Shown here: positions 9,278 through 18,257 of the stretch, piece after piece | Layout of the letters: every line of letters starts with the position of its first letter | How positions within the stretch are numbered: the first letter of the stretch is position 1 | Made by a program: the position numbers and the translations under genes | DNA from: Rhizobium oryzicola | Lineage (GTDB): Bacteria > Pseudomonadota > Alphaproteobacteria > Rhizobiales > Rhizobiaceae | Length of the DNA stretch: 64,000 nucleotides | Assembly (NCBI RefSeq): GCF_030504645.1 | Contig: NZ_JAUKWQ010000003.1 | Coordinates: 558,001-622,000, forward strand | Direction: 5' to 3' | Notes under the pieces: generated by a model | The model's input: the letters and a program-made list of their open reading frames with translations, nothing else | What the model was told of the DNA's origin: nothing | The model's database searches: none

Positions 9278-10183
9278 ATGGCACGGACGACCTCTACCAA
9301 CAGAACCATGGACTATCTTCGCGTGAAGAACGCGCAGACTGTCACGTCATCCGTTTTGAACAAGGGTATTGTTACTGCAACCCGCCTTACACGCGAAAGC
9401 CTCAACCACGGCTTTGTGGATCAGCACGTCACGGAAGATGCGTTCATGATCGCCCTGCAGCTCAGGGATTATCATGGCGACCTTTGGGTCGATGGCCGAA
9501 AGGTCGATTTTCCTGCAAGCCGCCAGGGTCATTTCACGCTCTACGACTACAACCGTCTTTGGCAGGCCGATATGAAGTCAGCTTTTGACGTGGTCAATTT
9601 TCATGTGCCGCGCGCAGCTCTTGTCGCCTTCGAGGAAGACTTGGGCGGGAGACGGATCGAAACCCTCAATGTCACGCCCGGCGCAGATGTCGATGATGCC
9701 ACGGTCAGGGGTATCGCACACGCGCTTCTGCCCGCCCTCGCGGATCCGCAGCAAACCAACAGACTCTTTCTGGATCACATGACCATGGCGCTTTCCACCC
9801 ACCTGGCTGTAACCTATGGCGAAGCTTCAAGGCCCCGGCAGGTTCATTCCGGCGGGCTTGCTGGCTGGCAGTTGAAGCGGGCGATCGAGATAATGGAGGC
9901 TCGGCTGGATGGAGATATTCCCATCGCTGCCGTCGCTCAGGCCTGCGGTCTCTCCTCAGCCTATTTCACACGCGCCTTCAAGCTTTCAACGGGGCTGCCT
10001 CCGCACCGATGGCTTCAGCGTATGCGGATCGACAGGGCAAGGGATATGATGCGCGATACCGGCCAGCCCCTACCCGAGATCGCCACCCATTGCGGCTTTG
10101 TGGATCAAAGTCATTTCACGCGAGTGTTTTCCAGCATTGTCGGGATGACGCCGGGAGCATGGCGGAACATTGCAAGAGGCTGA
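9278..10183 (+). CDS. AraC family transcriptional regulator
   Basis: The 301-residue regulator has a complete AraC domain: IPIAAVAQACGLSSAYFTRAF and LPEIATHCGFVDQSHFTRVF are the two helix-turn-helix units. The sensory half shares the motif RGIAHALLPAL and the LFLDHMTMALSTHLAVTYG segment with its minus-strand neighbour, so the two are clear paralogs. ATG at 9278 has AGGCAGG upstream; an earlier ATG-type codon at 9248 and a later ATG at 9308 are alternatives. It ends 34 bp from the convergent paralog. Confidence 0.84.
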   Translation: MARTTSTNRTMDYLRVKNAQTVTSSVLNKGIVTATRLTRESLNHGFVDQHVTEDAFMIALQLRDYHGDLWVDGRKVDFPASRQGHFTLYDYNRLWQADMKSAFDVVNFHVPRAALVAFEEDLGGRRIETLNVTPGADVDDATVRGIAHALLPALADPQQTNRLFLDHMTMALSTHLAVTYGEASRPRQVHSGGLAGWQLKRAIEIMEARLDGDIPIAAVAQACGLSSAYFTRAFKLSTGLPPHRWLQRMRIDRARDMMRDTGQPLPEIATHCGFVDQSHFTRVFSSIVGMTPGAWRNIARG

Positions 10184-10217
10184 CGAGAATCCTCGTGGCA
10201 CAAAGCCTGCAGGGCTC

Positions 10218-11090
10218 CTAGTCCCTATGTCGTCTGCGCCAGCTTCCGGGTGTTTCCCCACTCATCTGCGCAAAGACACGTGTCAGATGGCTCTGATCCG
10301 AAAAGCCGCAAATGAGGGCGATTTCGGCAATTGGGGCCCCCGTTGTCAGGAGTTCCTTCGACTTGCTGATGCGGTATTCCGTCAGCCACCTGTAGGGTGT
10401 CTTGCCAAAGGTTTCCTTGAAGGCCTTGATGAAGTGACTTCTTGACAGATCACATTCCTCGGCCAGGTCTGCAATCGAGAAATCCGCGTTGAGATGCGCG
10501 ACCAGATATTCCGAAGCTCGCTTTTCCTGCCAAGGGGCGAGCGTGCCTTTGCGGCGGATGGGAAAATGCAGTCCGGCGTACGTATGGGTCAAATGCACCA
10601 TCAGTGCCATGCCCATTTGGTCCAAGAACAACTTACTTGCAGTTTCAGGCTTTTCCAGCGCTGGCAGGAGGGCATGGGCCAGCCCACGCACAACGGCATC
10701 CGCAATCAAAGGTTCGCAATGCAGATCGGATGCCGCGGGATGACCGCTGTCGACCAGGAAATCGCGCATGTATGAGAGCGGAATCTGAAACGACACATGG
10801 TCGAAAGGCGACAGATGATGGCTGCGCCATTCCTCGCGCATATCGCTGATCATAAGCGCACCATCAGCACAGTGGCCATCAAATATCAGCTCCTTCGCAC
10901 GCCAAAGCTTGTAGTCGCTCAGCGCAAGCAGCTGTGTGGTGACCTGGAACACATCGCGACGCTGGACTGCAGGCTCAAGCTGCAGATCACGACCAGCATA
11001 GCTTCGCCGAACCACCGACATGCCGGACATGCGGAGGTCCGCCTGGCGTAGCGAAGCAGGTGCCGATCTGTGATGTGGCTGAACGTTCAT
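10218..11090 (-). CDS. AraC family transcriptional regulator
   Basis: The 290-residue regulator has a complete AraC DNA-binding domain (FSIADLAEECDLSRSHFIKAF and IAEIALICGFSDQSHLTRVF). The N-terminal half shares RGLAHALLPALEKP and LFLDQMGMALMVHLTHTYAG with the convergent gene at 9278-10183. The ATG at 11090 is preferred because GGAGGGG lies about 8 nt upstream; a longer frame to 11192 has no such site. The ligand and targets are unknown. Confidence 0.84.
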   Translation of the reverse strand: MNVQPHHRSAPASLRQADLRMSGMSVVRRSYAGRDLQLEPAVQRRDVFQVTTQLLALSDYKLWRAKELIFDGHCADGALMISDMREEWRSHHLSPFDHVSFQIPLSYMRDFLVDSGHPAASDLHCEPLIADAVVRGLAHALLPALEKPETASKLFLDQMGMALMVHLTHTYAGLHFPIRRKGTLAPWQEKRASEYLVAHLNADFSIADLAEECDLSRSHFIKAFKETFGKTPYRWLTEYRISKSKELLTTGAPIAEIALICGFSDQSHLTRVFAQMSGETPGSWRRRHRD

Positions 11091-11232
11091 CGGACAACCC
11101 CTCCAGCGGTCGCAGAAGTGGACGGCGACGTCGTGATTGCAATGGCTTTCACCAAGCCCATGACATTCACCTTTCTTCCTCTCCAACCACAATTACACAT
11201 TTCAAGTCGACAGTTAATTGCATTCGAATACA

Positions 11233-12051
11233 TCAATGAAGGGTCCGCCGGCGCCGGGACGCGGCCTCCGCCGTTGTGCCTGCGTTGAGAGATTCGATCG
11301 TTGATCCTTCTTGTGACATCCAGTCGGCAATCGAGACGCCCGCCGTGGCCTGAAACGCGAGTTCGAAGTCTGCGCGGGCCATGCCCAGAACTTCCGCGAC
11401 GACTTCCACGGACCGACTGTCATCGATGCCCTCCGACAGCAGCCCCTTGACCAACCGTTCCTGCGAAACGGACAGGCGGGGTACGTTCCAGTCCTCCACA
11501 TCCTCGAGACCATAGTCATGCAGCAGGTGAGCGCAGATCGCCGTCGCGACGTGCCTCAACAGTTCGGGCGGATGAAACTGAGATGGATCGAATAGCGGCA
11601 GCAGTGCCGTGCCGATATTCAGCAGGACGGTATCGATCGTGCCGCGTGTACACCGCAGACGTCCGGCCGTGCCGCCTGTCATCTGCGCCACCTCTTCAAA
11701 GAGAGGGCGGGGCAGGACAAAAGCGAGTGCATGCAGGCTTTCATAAAGCTCAATCCTTGCACCCTGCGCCAGATCGACTAGGCAAACTGACCCCTGCCTG
11801 TACCGTCGAATTTTGCCACGATTGCCATTCGGCAGAATATCACAGTGGCGAGTATCATCCATGTAAAGCATGAGAAGGTAGACATCGCTGGGTGCGAAGC
11901 AAACATCCGCGACAGTGCCCTGGGGCACATCACGCACAATGTGAGTCACGCAAAAGCTGGCCTCCTGCATGGGGATTGCAGTCAGCGATGGCGCACCTGG
12001 AATACCGAAAAGCGCGCCCAGCGATCCACTATCCTGATCGTACAAAGTCAA
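11233..12051 (-). CDS. AraC-like protein with half of its DNA-binding domain missing
   Basis: This 272-residue protein follows the same plan as its three neighbours through the sensory domain. It reaches a first helix-turn-helix-like stretch (VEVVAEVLGMARADFELAF), continues to the ATAGVSIADWM segment, and then ends in a short Ser/Thr/Arg-rich tail. The second helix-turn-helix, always present in functional AraC domains, is absent, and I could not find it in other frames of the downstream 140 bp. It may bind ligand and modulate a paralog, or be decaying. It is divergent from the PAS sensor kinase gene. Confidence 0.65.
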   Translation of the reverse strand: MTLYDQDSGSLGALFGIPGAPSLTAIPMQEASFCVTHIVRDVPQGTVADVCFAPSDVYLLMLYMDDTRHCDILPNGNRGKIRRYRQGSVCLVDLAQGARIELYESLHALAFVLPRPLFEEVAQMTGGTAGRLRCTRGTIDTVLLNIGTALLPLFDPSQFHPPELLRHVATAICAHLLHDYGLEDVEDWNVPRLSVSQERLVKGLLSEGIDDSRSVEVVAEVLGMARADFELAFQATAGVSIADWMSQEGSTIESLNAGTTAEAASRRRRTLH

Positions 12052-12398
12052 GCACCGTCTCCCAACCAGTCGCTAACGCTGCAGTCGTGACCGGTCCTGA
12101 GGTTGGCTTCAGTGTCCGGGGAATTACATCCGGCAGGATCTGCACGGAGACAATCACCCTGCTTGAATAGCACTCTCGAATTCTTGCGTATTGTACATTT
12201 TTGCACGTCTTGGATCTTTAGAGCAGGCTAATGTCATAAATGTGCAAAAGGTGAGCCCATGTTTCAATATTTCCGTCGGCTGACGGCGCAATGTGTTGCC
12301 ACTCAGGACTAGCCCCGCACACGTGGGCGGAAAGTTGCATGGCGGCCGTCGAAAAAACCACACTCAGTCAGAACATCCGTCGCGAGGAACACACTGCG
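12052..12398. promoter_or_regulatory. Divergent control region, AraC-like gene and PAS kinase
   Basis: This 347-bp gap has no supported gene. It holds promoters for both flanking genes. The only structure noticed is an 8-bp inverted repeat, TTTTGCAC at 12199-12206 and GTGCAAAA at 12242-12249, with 35 nt between the arms, which could be a pair of operator half-sites. Confidence 0.35.
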
Positions 12399-14288
12399 AT
12401 GAAGACGGATCGGCTGCGCTGGGCAATTGCGATCGTACTGGCGATCATTATTTTTCTGATCGATACGCTGACGTCAATCGGTAGCGCCGTAGCCATCGCC
12501 TACGTCCTGGTGATCGTAATGATCGCGGATATTACCGATGCACGCGGCATCAAGCTGACCGCTGGCGCCTGCGGTTTTCTTTCTATCGCGAGCTTTCTCT
12601 ATGTGCATGCGCCACCGTTTGATGCCGCCGGTGTACTGAGATTGCTCTTCAGCCTGTCTGCCAATGCGATGACGACACTGCTGGCCGTCGAGCGAAGTCA
12701 GGACCAGAAAGCCCTGGAGATACAGGCACGGCTTCTGGAAATGGCCAGAGCGGCCATCTTTCTACGCAACGAAAAGGGTGTCGTCATCCAGTGGAGCCGA
12801 GGCGCTGAACTGCTCTACGGCGTAAAGGCTGAGGATGCCGTTGGCCGGCAGGTGGAAGATCTGTTTCAGATGCATTTCCCACGCGGAAGGCGGCATGCGG
12901 AGCACGCACTCTATTCCTCTGGCCATTGGGAGGGGGAGCTTGAAGTCACGTTGCCTGACGGGCGCAAATGCTTCCTCTTTAGCCGATGGCGCCTGGATCT
13001 CGACAGCAATCGCACACCCATCAGCATCCTCGAGACGGCTATCGATGTCTCGGAGCGCAAGGCCGCGGAGTTGGCGATCCAGGCAAGTGAAACTCGCTAT
13101 CATACCATCTTTCAAACACTGGCAGTGGCCATCTGGGAACATGACTTCACGGCTGTCAAAGCGGAGTTGCTGGCCCTGAGAGCCAGCGGCGTCACCCATC
13201 TGCGCAATTATCTTGACGACCACCCGGAATTTGTCGCCAGAACGCGGCAACTTGTGCGCATCACGGATGTGAACCAGACCGCCCTGAAGCTGCTCGACTT
13301 CCCTTCAAAGGCGCAGTTCCATTCTCATCTCGGGACCTTGCTTCCAGAGACGGACGAGAGTTTCGTCTCCTGCCTGATCGCGCTTGATGAGGAACTGGAA
13401 AGCTTCACCGCTGAGACCACTGTCGTCGACAGACGAGGAACCAAGATCCCGGTCGTTGTTTCATTGAACTTCCCGGCAGACGGGAAAGGTCTGGACCGTA
13501 TTCAGGGCAGCGTGATCGATCTGCGGGAAAGGCTTGAATTCGAAGTTGCCAAGGAATCTTTCCGTCGCGATCTGGAGCAGGCTGCCAGGGTTGCCATGGT
13601 TGGCGAGATTTCCGCCTCCATTGCCCATGAGGTCAACCAGCCGCTGGCTGCCATCACCACCTTCATCAACGCCGCTCAAAGCTGGCTGAAACACGATCCG
13701 CCCAATCTGGAGGAAACCAGACTGGCCCTCGATGATGCGGCACTTTCCGTCGACCTTGCCGCTCATGTCATCAAACGCGTTCGCATCCTGCTTGGAAATA
13801 CCCAGTGGGATGCGGCCGATGTGGCTGTCGATCCGGCCCTGACGGAAGCAATTCATCTGCGCCGGCCGGAACTGACGGCTCAGGATATAAGACTGGTCTT
13901 GAAACTCGACGCGCAGGCCGCGGTGGTCGTCGGAGACAAGGTGCTGCTCCAACAAGCCTTCTTGAACATCATTTCCAATGCGATCCACGCGATTACATCA
14001 AGCGCGACGCGCCCGAAGGTCCTGACGATCTCGACGATGGTCGAGAGTGGGTGCCTGAAAATACGGTTCGAGGATTCCGGAACCGGGCTCGGCAGCCAGG
14101 TGGGTGAGGAGCTGTTCAAGCCGTTCAGGTCCACCAAGACCAACGGCATGGGCCTGGGCCTTGCCATGTGCCGGTCCATCATTTCAGCACATCACGGAAC
14201 AATCACCATATCCAACGCACCCAGTGACAGCGGTGCGGTCGTGGAAATCGAGCTGCCCTGCAAGGCGGCGGAAAACGAGGCGGCGTAA
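12399..14288 (+). CDS. Membrane PAS-domain sensor histidine kinase
   Basis: The 629-residue kinase begins with about four transmembrane segments, continues with a PAS domain (ARAAIFLRNEKGVVIQW), a second PAS-like region starting at ASETRYHTIFQTL, and a HisKA/HATPase pair. The H-box is ASIAHEVNQPLAAI, the type found in FixL/DctB-like kinases, and the G2 box is NGMGLGLAMCRSI. The ATG at 12399 has GAGGAA 9 nt upstream; an in-frame ATG at 12339 would add 20 residues. No response regulator is adjacent, so it is an orphan kinase. The only regulator next to it is the shortened AraC-like gene in divergent orientation. Confidence 0.85.
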   Translation: MKTDRLRWAIAIVLAIIIFLIDTLTSIGSAVAIAYVLVIVMIADITDARGIKLTAGACGFLSIASFLYVHAPPFDAAGVLRLLFSLSANAMTTLLAVERSQDQKALEIQARLLEMARAAIFLRNEKGVVIQWSRGAELLYGVKAEDAVGRQVEDLFQMHFPRGRRHAEHALYSSGHWEGELEVTLPDGRKCFLFSRWRLDLDSNRTPISILETAIDVSERKAAELAIQASETRYHTIFQTLAVAIWEHDFTAVKAELLALRASGVTHLRNYLDDHPEFVARTRQLVRITDVNQTALKLLDFPSKAQFHSHLGTLLPETDESFVSCLIALDEELESFTAETTVVDRRGTKIPVVVSLNFPADGKGLDRIQGSVIDLRERLEFEVAKESFRRDLEQAARVAMVGEISASIAHEVNQPLAAITTFINAAQSWLKHDPPNLEETRLALDDAALSVDLAAHVIKRVRILLGNTQWDAADVAVDPALTEAIHLRRPELTAQDIRLVLKLDAQAAVVVGDKVLLQQAFLNIISNAIHAITSSATRPKVLTISTMVESGCLKIRFEDSGTGLGSQVGEELFKPFRSTKTNGMGLGLAMCRSIISAHHGTITISNAPSDSGAVVEIELPCKAAENEAA

Positions 14289-14291
14289 ACT

Positions 14292-14319
14292 ATCACCGGC
14301 GGCCAAGATCGCCGGTGAT
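14292..14319. terminator. Bidirectional terminator between PAS kinase and hutX
   Basis: A perfect 10-bp stem (14292-14301 with 14310-14319) lies in the 37-bp gap between two convergent genes, with a loop of 8 nt. Confidence 0.65.
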
Positions 14320-14325
14320 TGAAGG

Positions 14326-14859
14326 TCAGCGCTGATAGCGCGCCTTGAGCGATTCGAAGAGAGCCAGTTGTTCGCCGATCAGCTCGCGCGCCTCGTTACG
14401 GCGCACGAACACCTTGAACATGGCAAAGCCTGCCGCATTCATGAACCAGATCGAGCAGGAGCGGCGCCCATGGAAGGCCCTGTCGACAAAGGTGATCCCG
14501 GCGCAATTTTCCTTGCGGATATGCCCGCCGATAGGGCTGTCGCCGTGGATATTGAACCAGCCATGGCCCTCGCTGCCGGCAGGCAGGCTGCCCGTCACCT
14601 CGAGAACGATATCCTCTGTGTGGACGATCAGCAGAACCTCGCCCCAGTTTCCAAGCTCCGTCCAGATGTCGTTGAAGGCGGCCGCATCGACGGTCAGCGC
14701 AGCACCCTCCGGCAAGATTGCAAGGATCTCGGAGGGCGTCACGTCGGCCTTGCTAGCGATGGCCTCCACCACGCCATCAGGCTTTTCTGCCAGCGCCGCC
14801 AGTGCGCGCTGACGCCGATCGTCGTTGGTGTTCGTGCTTGCCAAAACCGGACTACTCAT
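14326..14859 (-). CDS. hutX: HutX-type cytoplasmic heme carrier/utilisation protein
   Basis: The 177-residue protein matches the HutX/ShuX heme-utilisation family, which accepts imported heme in the cytosol and passes it to a degrading enzyme. Visible family landmarks are the N-terminal helical part with SEILAILPEGAAL, WGEVLLIVHTEDIVLEVTG, GWFNIHGDSPIGGHI and a C-terminal CSIWFMNAAGFAMFKVFVRR. It follows hmuQ with a 4-nt stop-start overlap, so carrier and heme oxygenase are translationally coupled. Together they are divergent from hmuTUV. The larger HmuS protein common in rhizobial heme loci is not present here. Confidence 0.83.
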   Translation of the reverse strand: MSSPVLASTNTNDDRRQRALAALAEKPDGVVEAIASKADVTPSEILAILPEGAALTVDAAAFNDIWTELGNWGEVLLIVHTEDIVLEVTGSLPAGSEGHGWFNIHGDSPIGGHIRKENCAGITFVDRAFHGRRSCSIWFMNAAGFAMFKVFVRRNEARELIGEQLALFESLKARYQR

Positions 14860-15203
14860 GCTGCCTCAGCCTTTTCTCCGTCACGGGCTTCATGAATGAT
14901 GACCTCGAAACCCTCGAAATGCGGGCCTGCGATATATTCCACTTTCGGACGGCCTTCCTGCCCTGCGCGCGCATGCGCCGCGCGAAACTCTTCGGAATTG
15001 GTCCAGGCGCGAAAATCTTCGAAAGTTTCCCATACGGTGTGGGAGGCGTAAAGCGTGTGGTCGTCTTGGCTGGCGCCACGCAACATGTGGAATTCCACAT
15101 AACCCGGCCGCTTGGAAAGATGGCGTTCGCGCGTGCGCCAGATGTCCTCGAACGCCTCCTCATAGCCCCGGACGACGCGAAAACGGTTCATTGCAATATA
15201 CAT
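14856..15203 (-). CDS. hmuQ: IsdG-type heme-degrading monooxygenase (HmuQ/HmuD-like)
   Basis: The 115-residue antibiotic-biosynthesis-monooxygenase-fold protein opens heme to release iron. In this numbering Asn6 (MNRF), Trp67 (RAWT) and His77 (AAH) stand at the positions of the Asn/Trp/His triad of IsdG-family heme oxygenases, which is strong support for heme rather than quinone chemistry. The ATG at 15203 has GGGGA upstream; the longer frame to 15302 would run into the control region. It is the first gene of the hmuQ-hutX pair and shares its upstream region, with an IRO-box-like site, with hmuT. Confidence 0.82.
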   Translation of the reverse strand: MYIAMNRFRVVRGYEEAFEDIWRTRERHLSKRPGYVEFHMLRGASQDDHTLYASHTVWETFEDFRAWTNSEEFRAAHARAGQEGRPKVEYIAGPHFEGFEVIIHEARDGEKAEAA

Positions 15204-15270
15204 TCTAGTCCCCATAACTGGTGTTAGATACTCAAGATATCTATTGCCCCCAAACTTGGAAAGGCCTAAT

Positions 15271-15291
15271 AGTTGAAAAAAATAGTCAACT
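15271..15291. promoter_or_regulatory. RirA-type (IRO-box) site, hmuQ/hmuT divergent promoter
   Basis: AGTTGA and TCAACT form perfect 6-bp inverted arms around a 9-nt A-rich spacer. The core TGA-N9-TCA (15274-15288) is the pattern known for the rhizobial iron regulator RirA. It lies between the heme-oxygenase and heme-binding-protein genes, where iron repression is expected. Confidence 0.6.
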
Positions 15292-15328
15292 TCAATGACC
15301 ATTCAATGGATGGTCGAAGGGAGGCCTT

Positions 15329-16225
15329 GTGGTCTTGTTTTCTGTTCAGCGTCGGCGGCTCGGGCACTGCGTTTTGGCAGCCTTCGCACTCTTCATTGCT
15401 TTTCGCCCAGACACGACATTTGCCGCTGAAAGCCGCTATCCGGATGCCAAGCGCATTGTTTCCGTTGGCGGTACCGTGACCGAAATTCTCTACGCGCTGG
15501 GGGCGGAAAGCCGGATCGTGGCCGTAGACGCCACCAGCATTCACCCGGCCGCCGCGCGACAGAAGACCGATGTGGGCTATATGCGGGCGCTTTCGCCGGA
15601 AGGGATCATTGCGCAGAACCCGGACCTCATTCTCTTGCAGGAAGGATCCGGCCCACCGAATGCCCTTGCGGTTTTGCAGGCGAGCGGCATTCCGATGATC
15701 ACGATCCGCTCCGAGCCACGCGGCGAGGCAATCGCCGAAAAGATTGAAGCGATCGGTCGCGCGGTCGGCCTTGAAACGGCAGCGCAGACACTCGCCGCCC
15801 AAAACCGTACGGCCCTGAAGGCGGTGCAGGATGAGAATGCGAAGCTTTCAGGCCCGCCCAAACGCGTGCTTTTCATTTTATCGCTTGCCAATGGCCGCGT
15901 GATTGCCGGGGGACGCAATACGGAGGCCGCCGCTCTCATCGAGCTCGCGGGCGGCGTCAATGCCGCGCAGGAAATATCCGGCTACAAGCCGCTGACCGAT
16001 GAAGCCGTGATTGCCGCAAAGCCGGATTTCGTTCTCTCCATGGATGGGGGCAACCACCTGCTGACGGCGGACCAGGTGTTTTCCGTTCCCGCCCTTCAAT
16101 CCTCCCCTGCCGCGCAGACACGCGCCTTCCTACAGATGGACGGCCTGCTCGTCACCGGCTTTGGACCGCGAACACCCGATGCCGCTAGAGCGTTGAGAAA
16201 GCAGCTTTATCCGGGGAGCCCGTAA
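15329..16225 (+). CDS. hmuT: Heme ABC transporter periplasmic binding protein
   Basis: The 298-residue periplasmic protein captures heme delivered by the outer-membrane receptor. It has a signal peptide ending near TTFAAES and the class-III binding-protein core (RIVSVGGTVTEILYALGAESRIVAVD; SPEGIIAQNPDLILLQ). The GTG start at 15329 has GGGAGG 5 nt upstream. The stop is immediately followed by hmuU, and hmuV overlaps hmuU, giving a compact hmuTUV operon. The partners are the receptor at 18258-20510 and the degradation pair on the opposite strand. Confidence 0.9.
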   Translation: MVLFSVQRRRLGHCVLAAFALFIAFRPDTTFAAESRYPDAKRIVSVGGTVTEILYALGAESRIVAVDATSIHPAAARQKTDVGYMRALSPEGIIAQNPDLILLQEGSGPPNALAVLQASGIPMITIRSEPRGEAIAEKIEAIGRAVGLETAAQTLAAQNRTALKAVQDENAKLSGPPKRVLFILSLANGRVIAGGRNTEAAALIELAGGVNAAQEISGYKPLTDEAVIAAKPDFVLSMDGGNHLLTADQVFSVPALQSSPAAQTRAFLQMDGLLVTGFGPRTPDAARALRKQLYPGSP

Positions 16226-17320
16226 ATGCTGCGTGCCCTGCCCTCGGTGTTTTCCGTGGCGGAGCCTGATGGTGACCGGTCGCGCCAGGGCATGCGGGTC
16301 ATCGTCATTCTGCTGCTGCTTCTGGTGATCGCATCTGCGGTGTCGCTGTCGCAAGGGTCCTCCAGCGTCGACCTCCATCATCTGTGGCTCTACCTGACCG
16401 GGCGGGGTTCTGAACTGACCCTGCAGGAGCGCGTGGTGGTGGAGGCGGTCCGCCTTCCCCGCACCGCAATGGCAATCCTTGTCGGAGCGGGACTTGCCGT
16501 ATCGGGCGCCATGATGCAGGGCCTGTTCCGCAACCCGCTGGCCGATCCCGGCATTGTCGGCGTCACATCGGGTGCTGCCCTGTTTGCCGTGACGGCGATC
16601 GTTCTCGGCGGCAGTATTCTCGCGCCTGTGTCCGCGCTGCTCGGCAATCAGATGATCACGCTGATGGCCTTCATGGGCGGACTGATCAATACGTGGCTGC
16701 TGTACAAGATCGCCACCCGCGGCGGCTACACCAATACCAGCACGCTCGTTCTGTCCGGCATTGCGGTCGGTGCGATGAGCGGCGCCTTGACAGGTCTTCT
16801 GATTTTCGTCGCCGATGATCGGCAGCTGCGTGATATTACCTTCTGGAGCCTTGGCTCGCTCAGCGGCTCGACCTATCCCCGGGTTCTCTCCGTTCTGCCC
16901 TTCGTGATTCTGCTGACTGTCATCACACCCATGGTTGCGCGCGGGCTGGATGCATTGGTGCTGGGGGATGCCGCAGCCTTCCACATGGGCATTCGGGTCC
17001 AGCGCATAAAGCGGCTGGTGATCCTCGCCGTCGCCGCCGCCTGCGGTGCAACCGTAGCGGTCGCCGGCTCCATCGGCTTTGTAGGCATCGTCGTGCCGCA
17101 TCTGTTGCGGCTCGTCATCGGCCCGTCGCATCGCTTTCTGCTGCCGGCTTCCGCCATCGGCGGCGCAACGCTTCTGCTTCTGGCCGACAGTGTGGCACGC
17201 ACCATTGCAGCACCGGCCGAACTACCGATCGGCATTGTCACAGCCCTCTTTGGTGCGCCCGTGTTTCTTTTCCTGCTGATTGGGAAACGGAACGGGCGTG
17301 GCAGCGGAGACCTGTCATGA
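16226..17320 (+). CDS. hmuU: Heme ABC transporter permease, FecCD family
   Basis: This 364-residue inner-membrane permease has about ten hydrophobic segments and the FecCD hallmarks: RLPRTAMAILVGAGLAVSGA, FRNPLADPGIVGVTSGAALF and GFVGIVVPHLLRL. It starts directly after the hmuT stop and overlaps hmuV by 4 nt. It forms the dimeric channel for heme import. Confidence 0.92.
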   Translation: MLRALPSVFSVAEPDGDRSRQGMRVIVILLLLLVIASAVSLSQGSSSVDLHHLWLYLTGRGSELTLQERVVVEAVRLPRTAMAILVGAGLAVSGAMMQGLFRNPLADPGIVGVTSGAALFAVTAIVLGGSILAPVSALLGNQMITLMAFMGGLINTWLLYKIATRGGYTNTSTLVLSGIAVGAMSGALTGLLIFVADDRQLRDITFWSLGSLSGSTYPRVLSVLPFVILLTVITPMVARGLDALVLGDAAAFHMGIRVQRIKRLVILAVAAACGATVAVAGSIGFVGIVVPHLLRLVIGPSHRFLLPASAIGGATLLLLADSVARTIAAPAELPIGIVTALFGAPVFLFLLIGKRNGRGSGDLS

Positions 17321-18114
17321 TCGACGCACGCAACATAACGGTCATACGGCAGGGACGCACACTGCTTGACGAAGTCAGCATCGCCCTTGTGCCCGGCTCT
17401 CTGACGGTCGTCGTCGGGCCAAACGGTGCCGGCAAGTCGACGCTTTTGAAATGCCTGTCGGGAGACATCAAACCCAGTGCAGGCGGCGTGACCTATCATG
17501 GACACGATATCCACACGCAGGACGCAGTCTCGCTTGCTGCTCAACGCGCTGTCCTGCCACAGGCAACAGAACTTGCCTTTCCCTTCACGGCACTTGAGAT
17601 CGTTCGCATGGGCGCCGTCGCCTATGGTGCGACCGAACCCGGTCTTGCCGCACGTTCAGCACTTGCGCGTGTGGGGCTTTCCGGCTTTGAGGCGCGTTCC
17701 TTTTCCTCCCTGTCGGGCGGCGAACAGCAGCGCGTTCAGTTCGCACGCGCACTTGCGCAGGTGCCCCAGCCGTTGGAAGCCGGGAGACCATGTGCGCTGT
17801 TTCTGGATGAGCCAACGGCAAGCCTTGATCTTCGCCATCAGATCGGCGTTCTCGAAATCGCCAAGGCCTTTGCCCGCAGTGGCGGGATCGTTCTGACCAT
17901 TCTGCATGATCTGAACCTGACCGCGGAATTCGCCGATCAGGTCGTGGTGCTGAGCCATGGCCGCATCATTGCCAAAGGCAGCACTCAGCAGACCATGACC
18001 GACGATATCATCCGGGAAGTCTATGGCATTGGCGGCGCGGTTAATCGCCTGCCGCAGGCATCCGTGCCATTCGTTCTGCCGCAATCACGGCATATCGGCG
18101 GCCTCGACTTGTAA
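17317..18114 (+). CDS. hmuV: Heme ABC transporter ATP-binding protein
   Basis: The 265-residue ATPase has Walker A (VGPNGAGKSTLL), signature (LSGGEQQRVQFARAL), Walker B (LFLDEPTASLD) and the H-loop (TILHDLNL). ATGA overlap with hmuU indicates coupled translation. It powers HmuU. It is the last gene of the operon and is followed by a strong hairpin. Confidence 0.92.
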   Translation: MIDARNITVIRQGRTLLDEVSIALVPGSLTVVVGPNGAGKSTLLKCLSGDIKPSAGGVTYHGHDIHTQDAVSLAAQRAVLPQATELAFPFTALEIVRMGAVAYGATEPGLAARSALARVGLSGFEARSFSSLSGGEQQRVQFARALAQVPQPLEAGRPCALFLDEPTASLDLRHQIGVLEIAKAFARSGGIVLTILHDLNLTAEFADQVVVLSHGRIIAKGSTQQTMTDDIIREVYGIGGAVNRLPQASVPFVLPQSRHIGGLDL

Positions 18115-18162
18115 CGGTCCAAGCCGCCTCAAACGACGACAATCCTTTCCGGTATAGACGAA

Positions 18163-18191
18163 GGCCCTGCACCTTGTTCGAGTGCAGGGCC
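18163..18191. terminator. Bidirectional terminator between hmuV and heme receptor
   Basis: A perfect 10-bp GC-rich stem (18163-18172 with 18182-18191) around a 9-nt loop lies between two convergent genes. Confidence 0.65.
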
Positions 18192-18217
18192 GATCAACTT
18201 TCCAAGTCAAATTGAGC

Positions 18218-18241
18218 CGCTCGAAGAATGGTCTTCGAGCG
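18218..18241 (-). terminator. Second hairpin after the heme receptor gene
   Basis: A perfect 9-bp stem (18218-18226 with 18233-18241) with a 6-nt loop lies 17 bp past the receptor stop codon on the minus strand and probably serves that gene. Confidence 0.55.
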
Positions 18242-18257
18242 ACTAGTTTGTGTCTGC

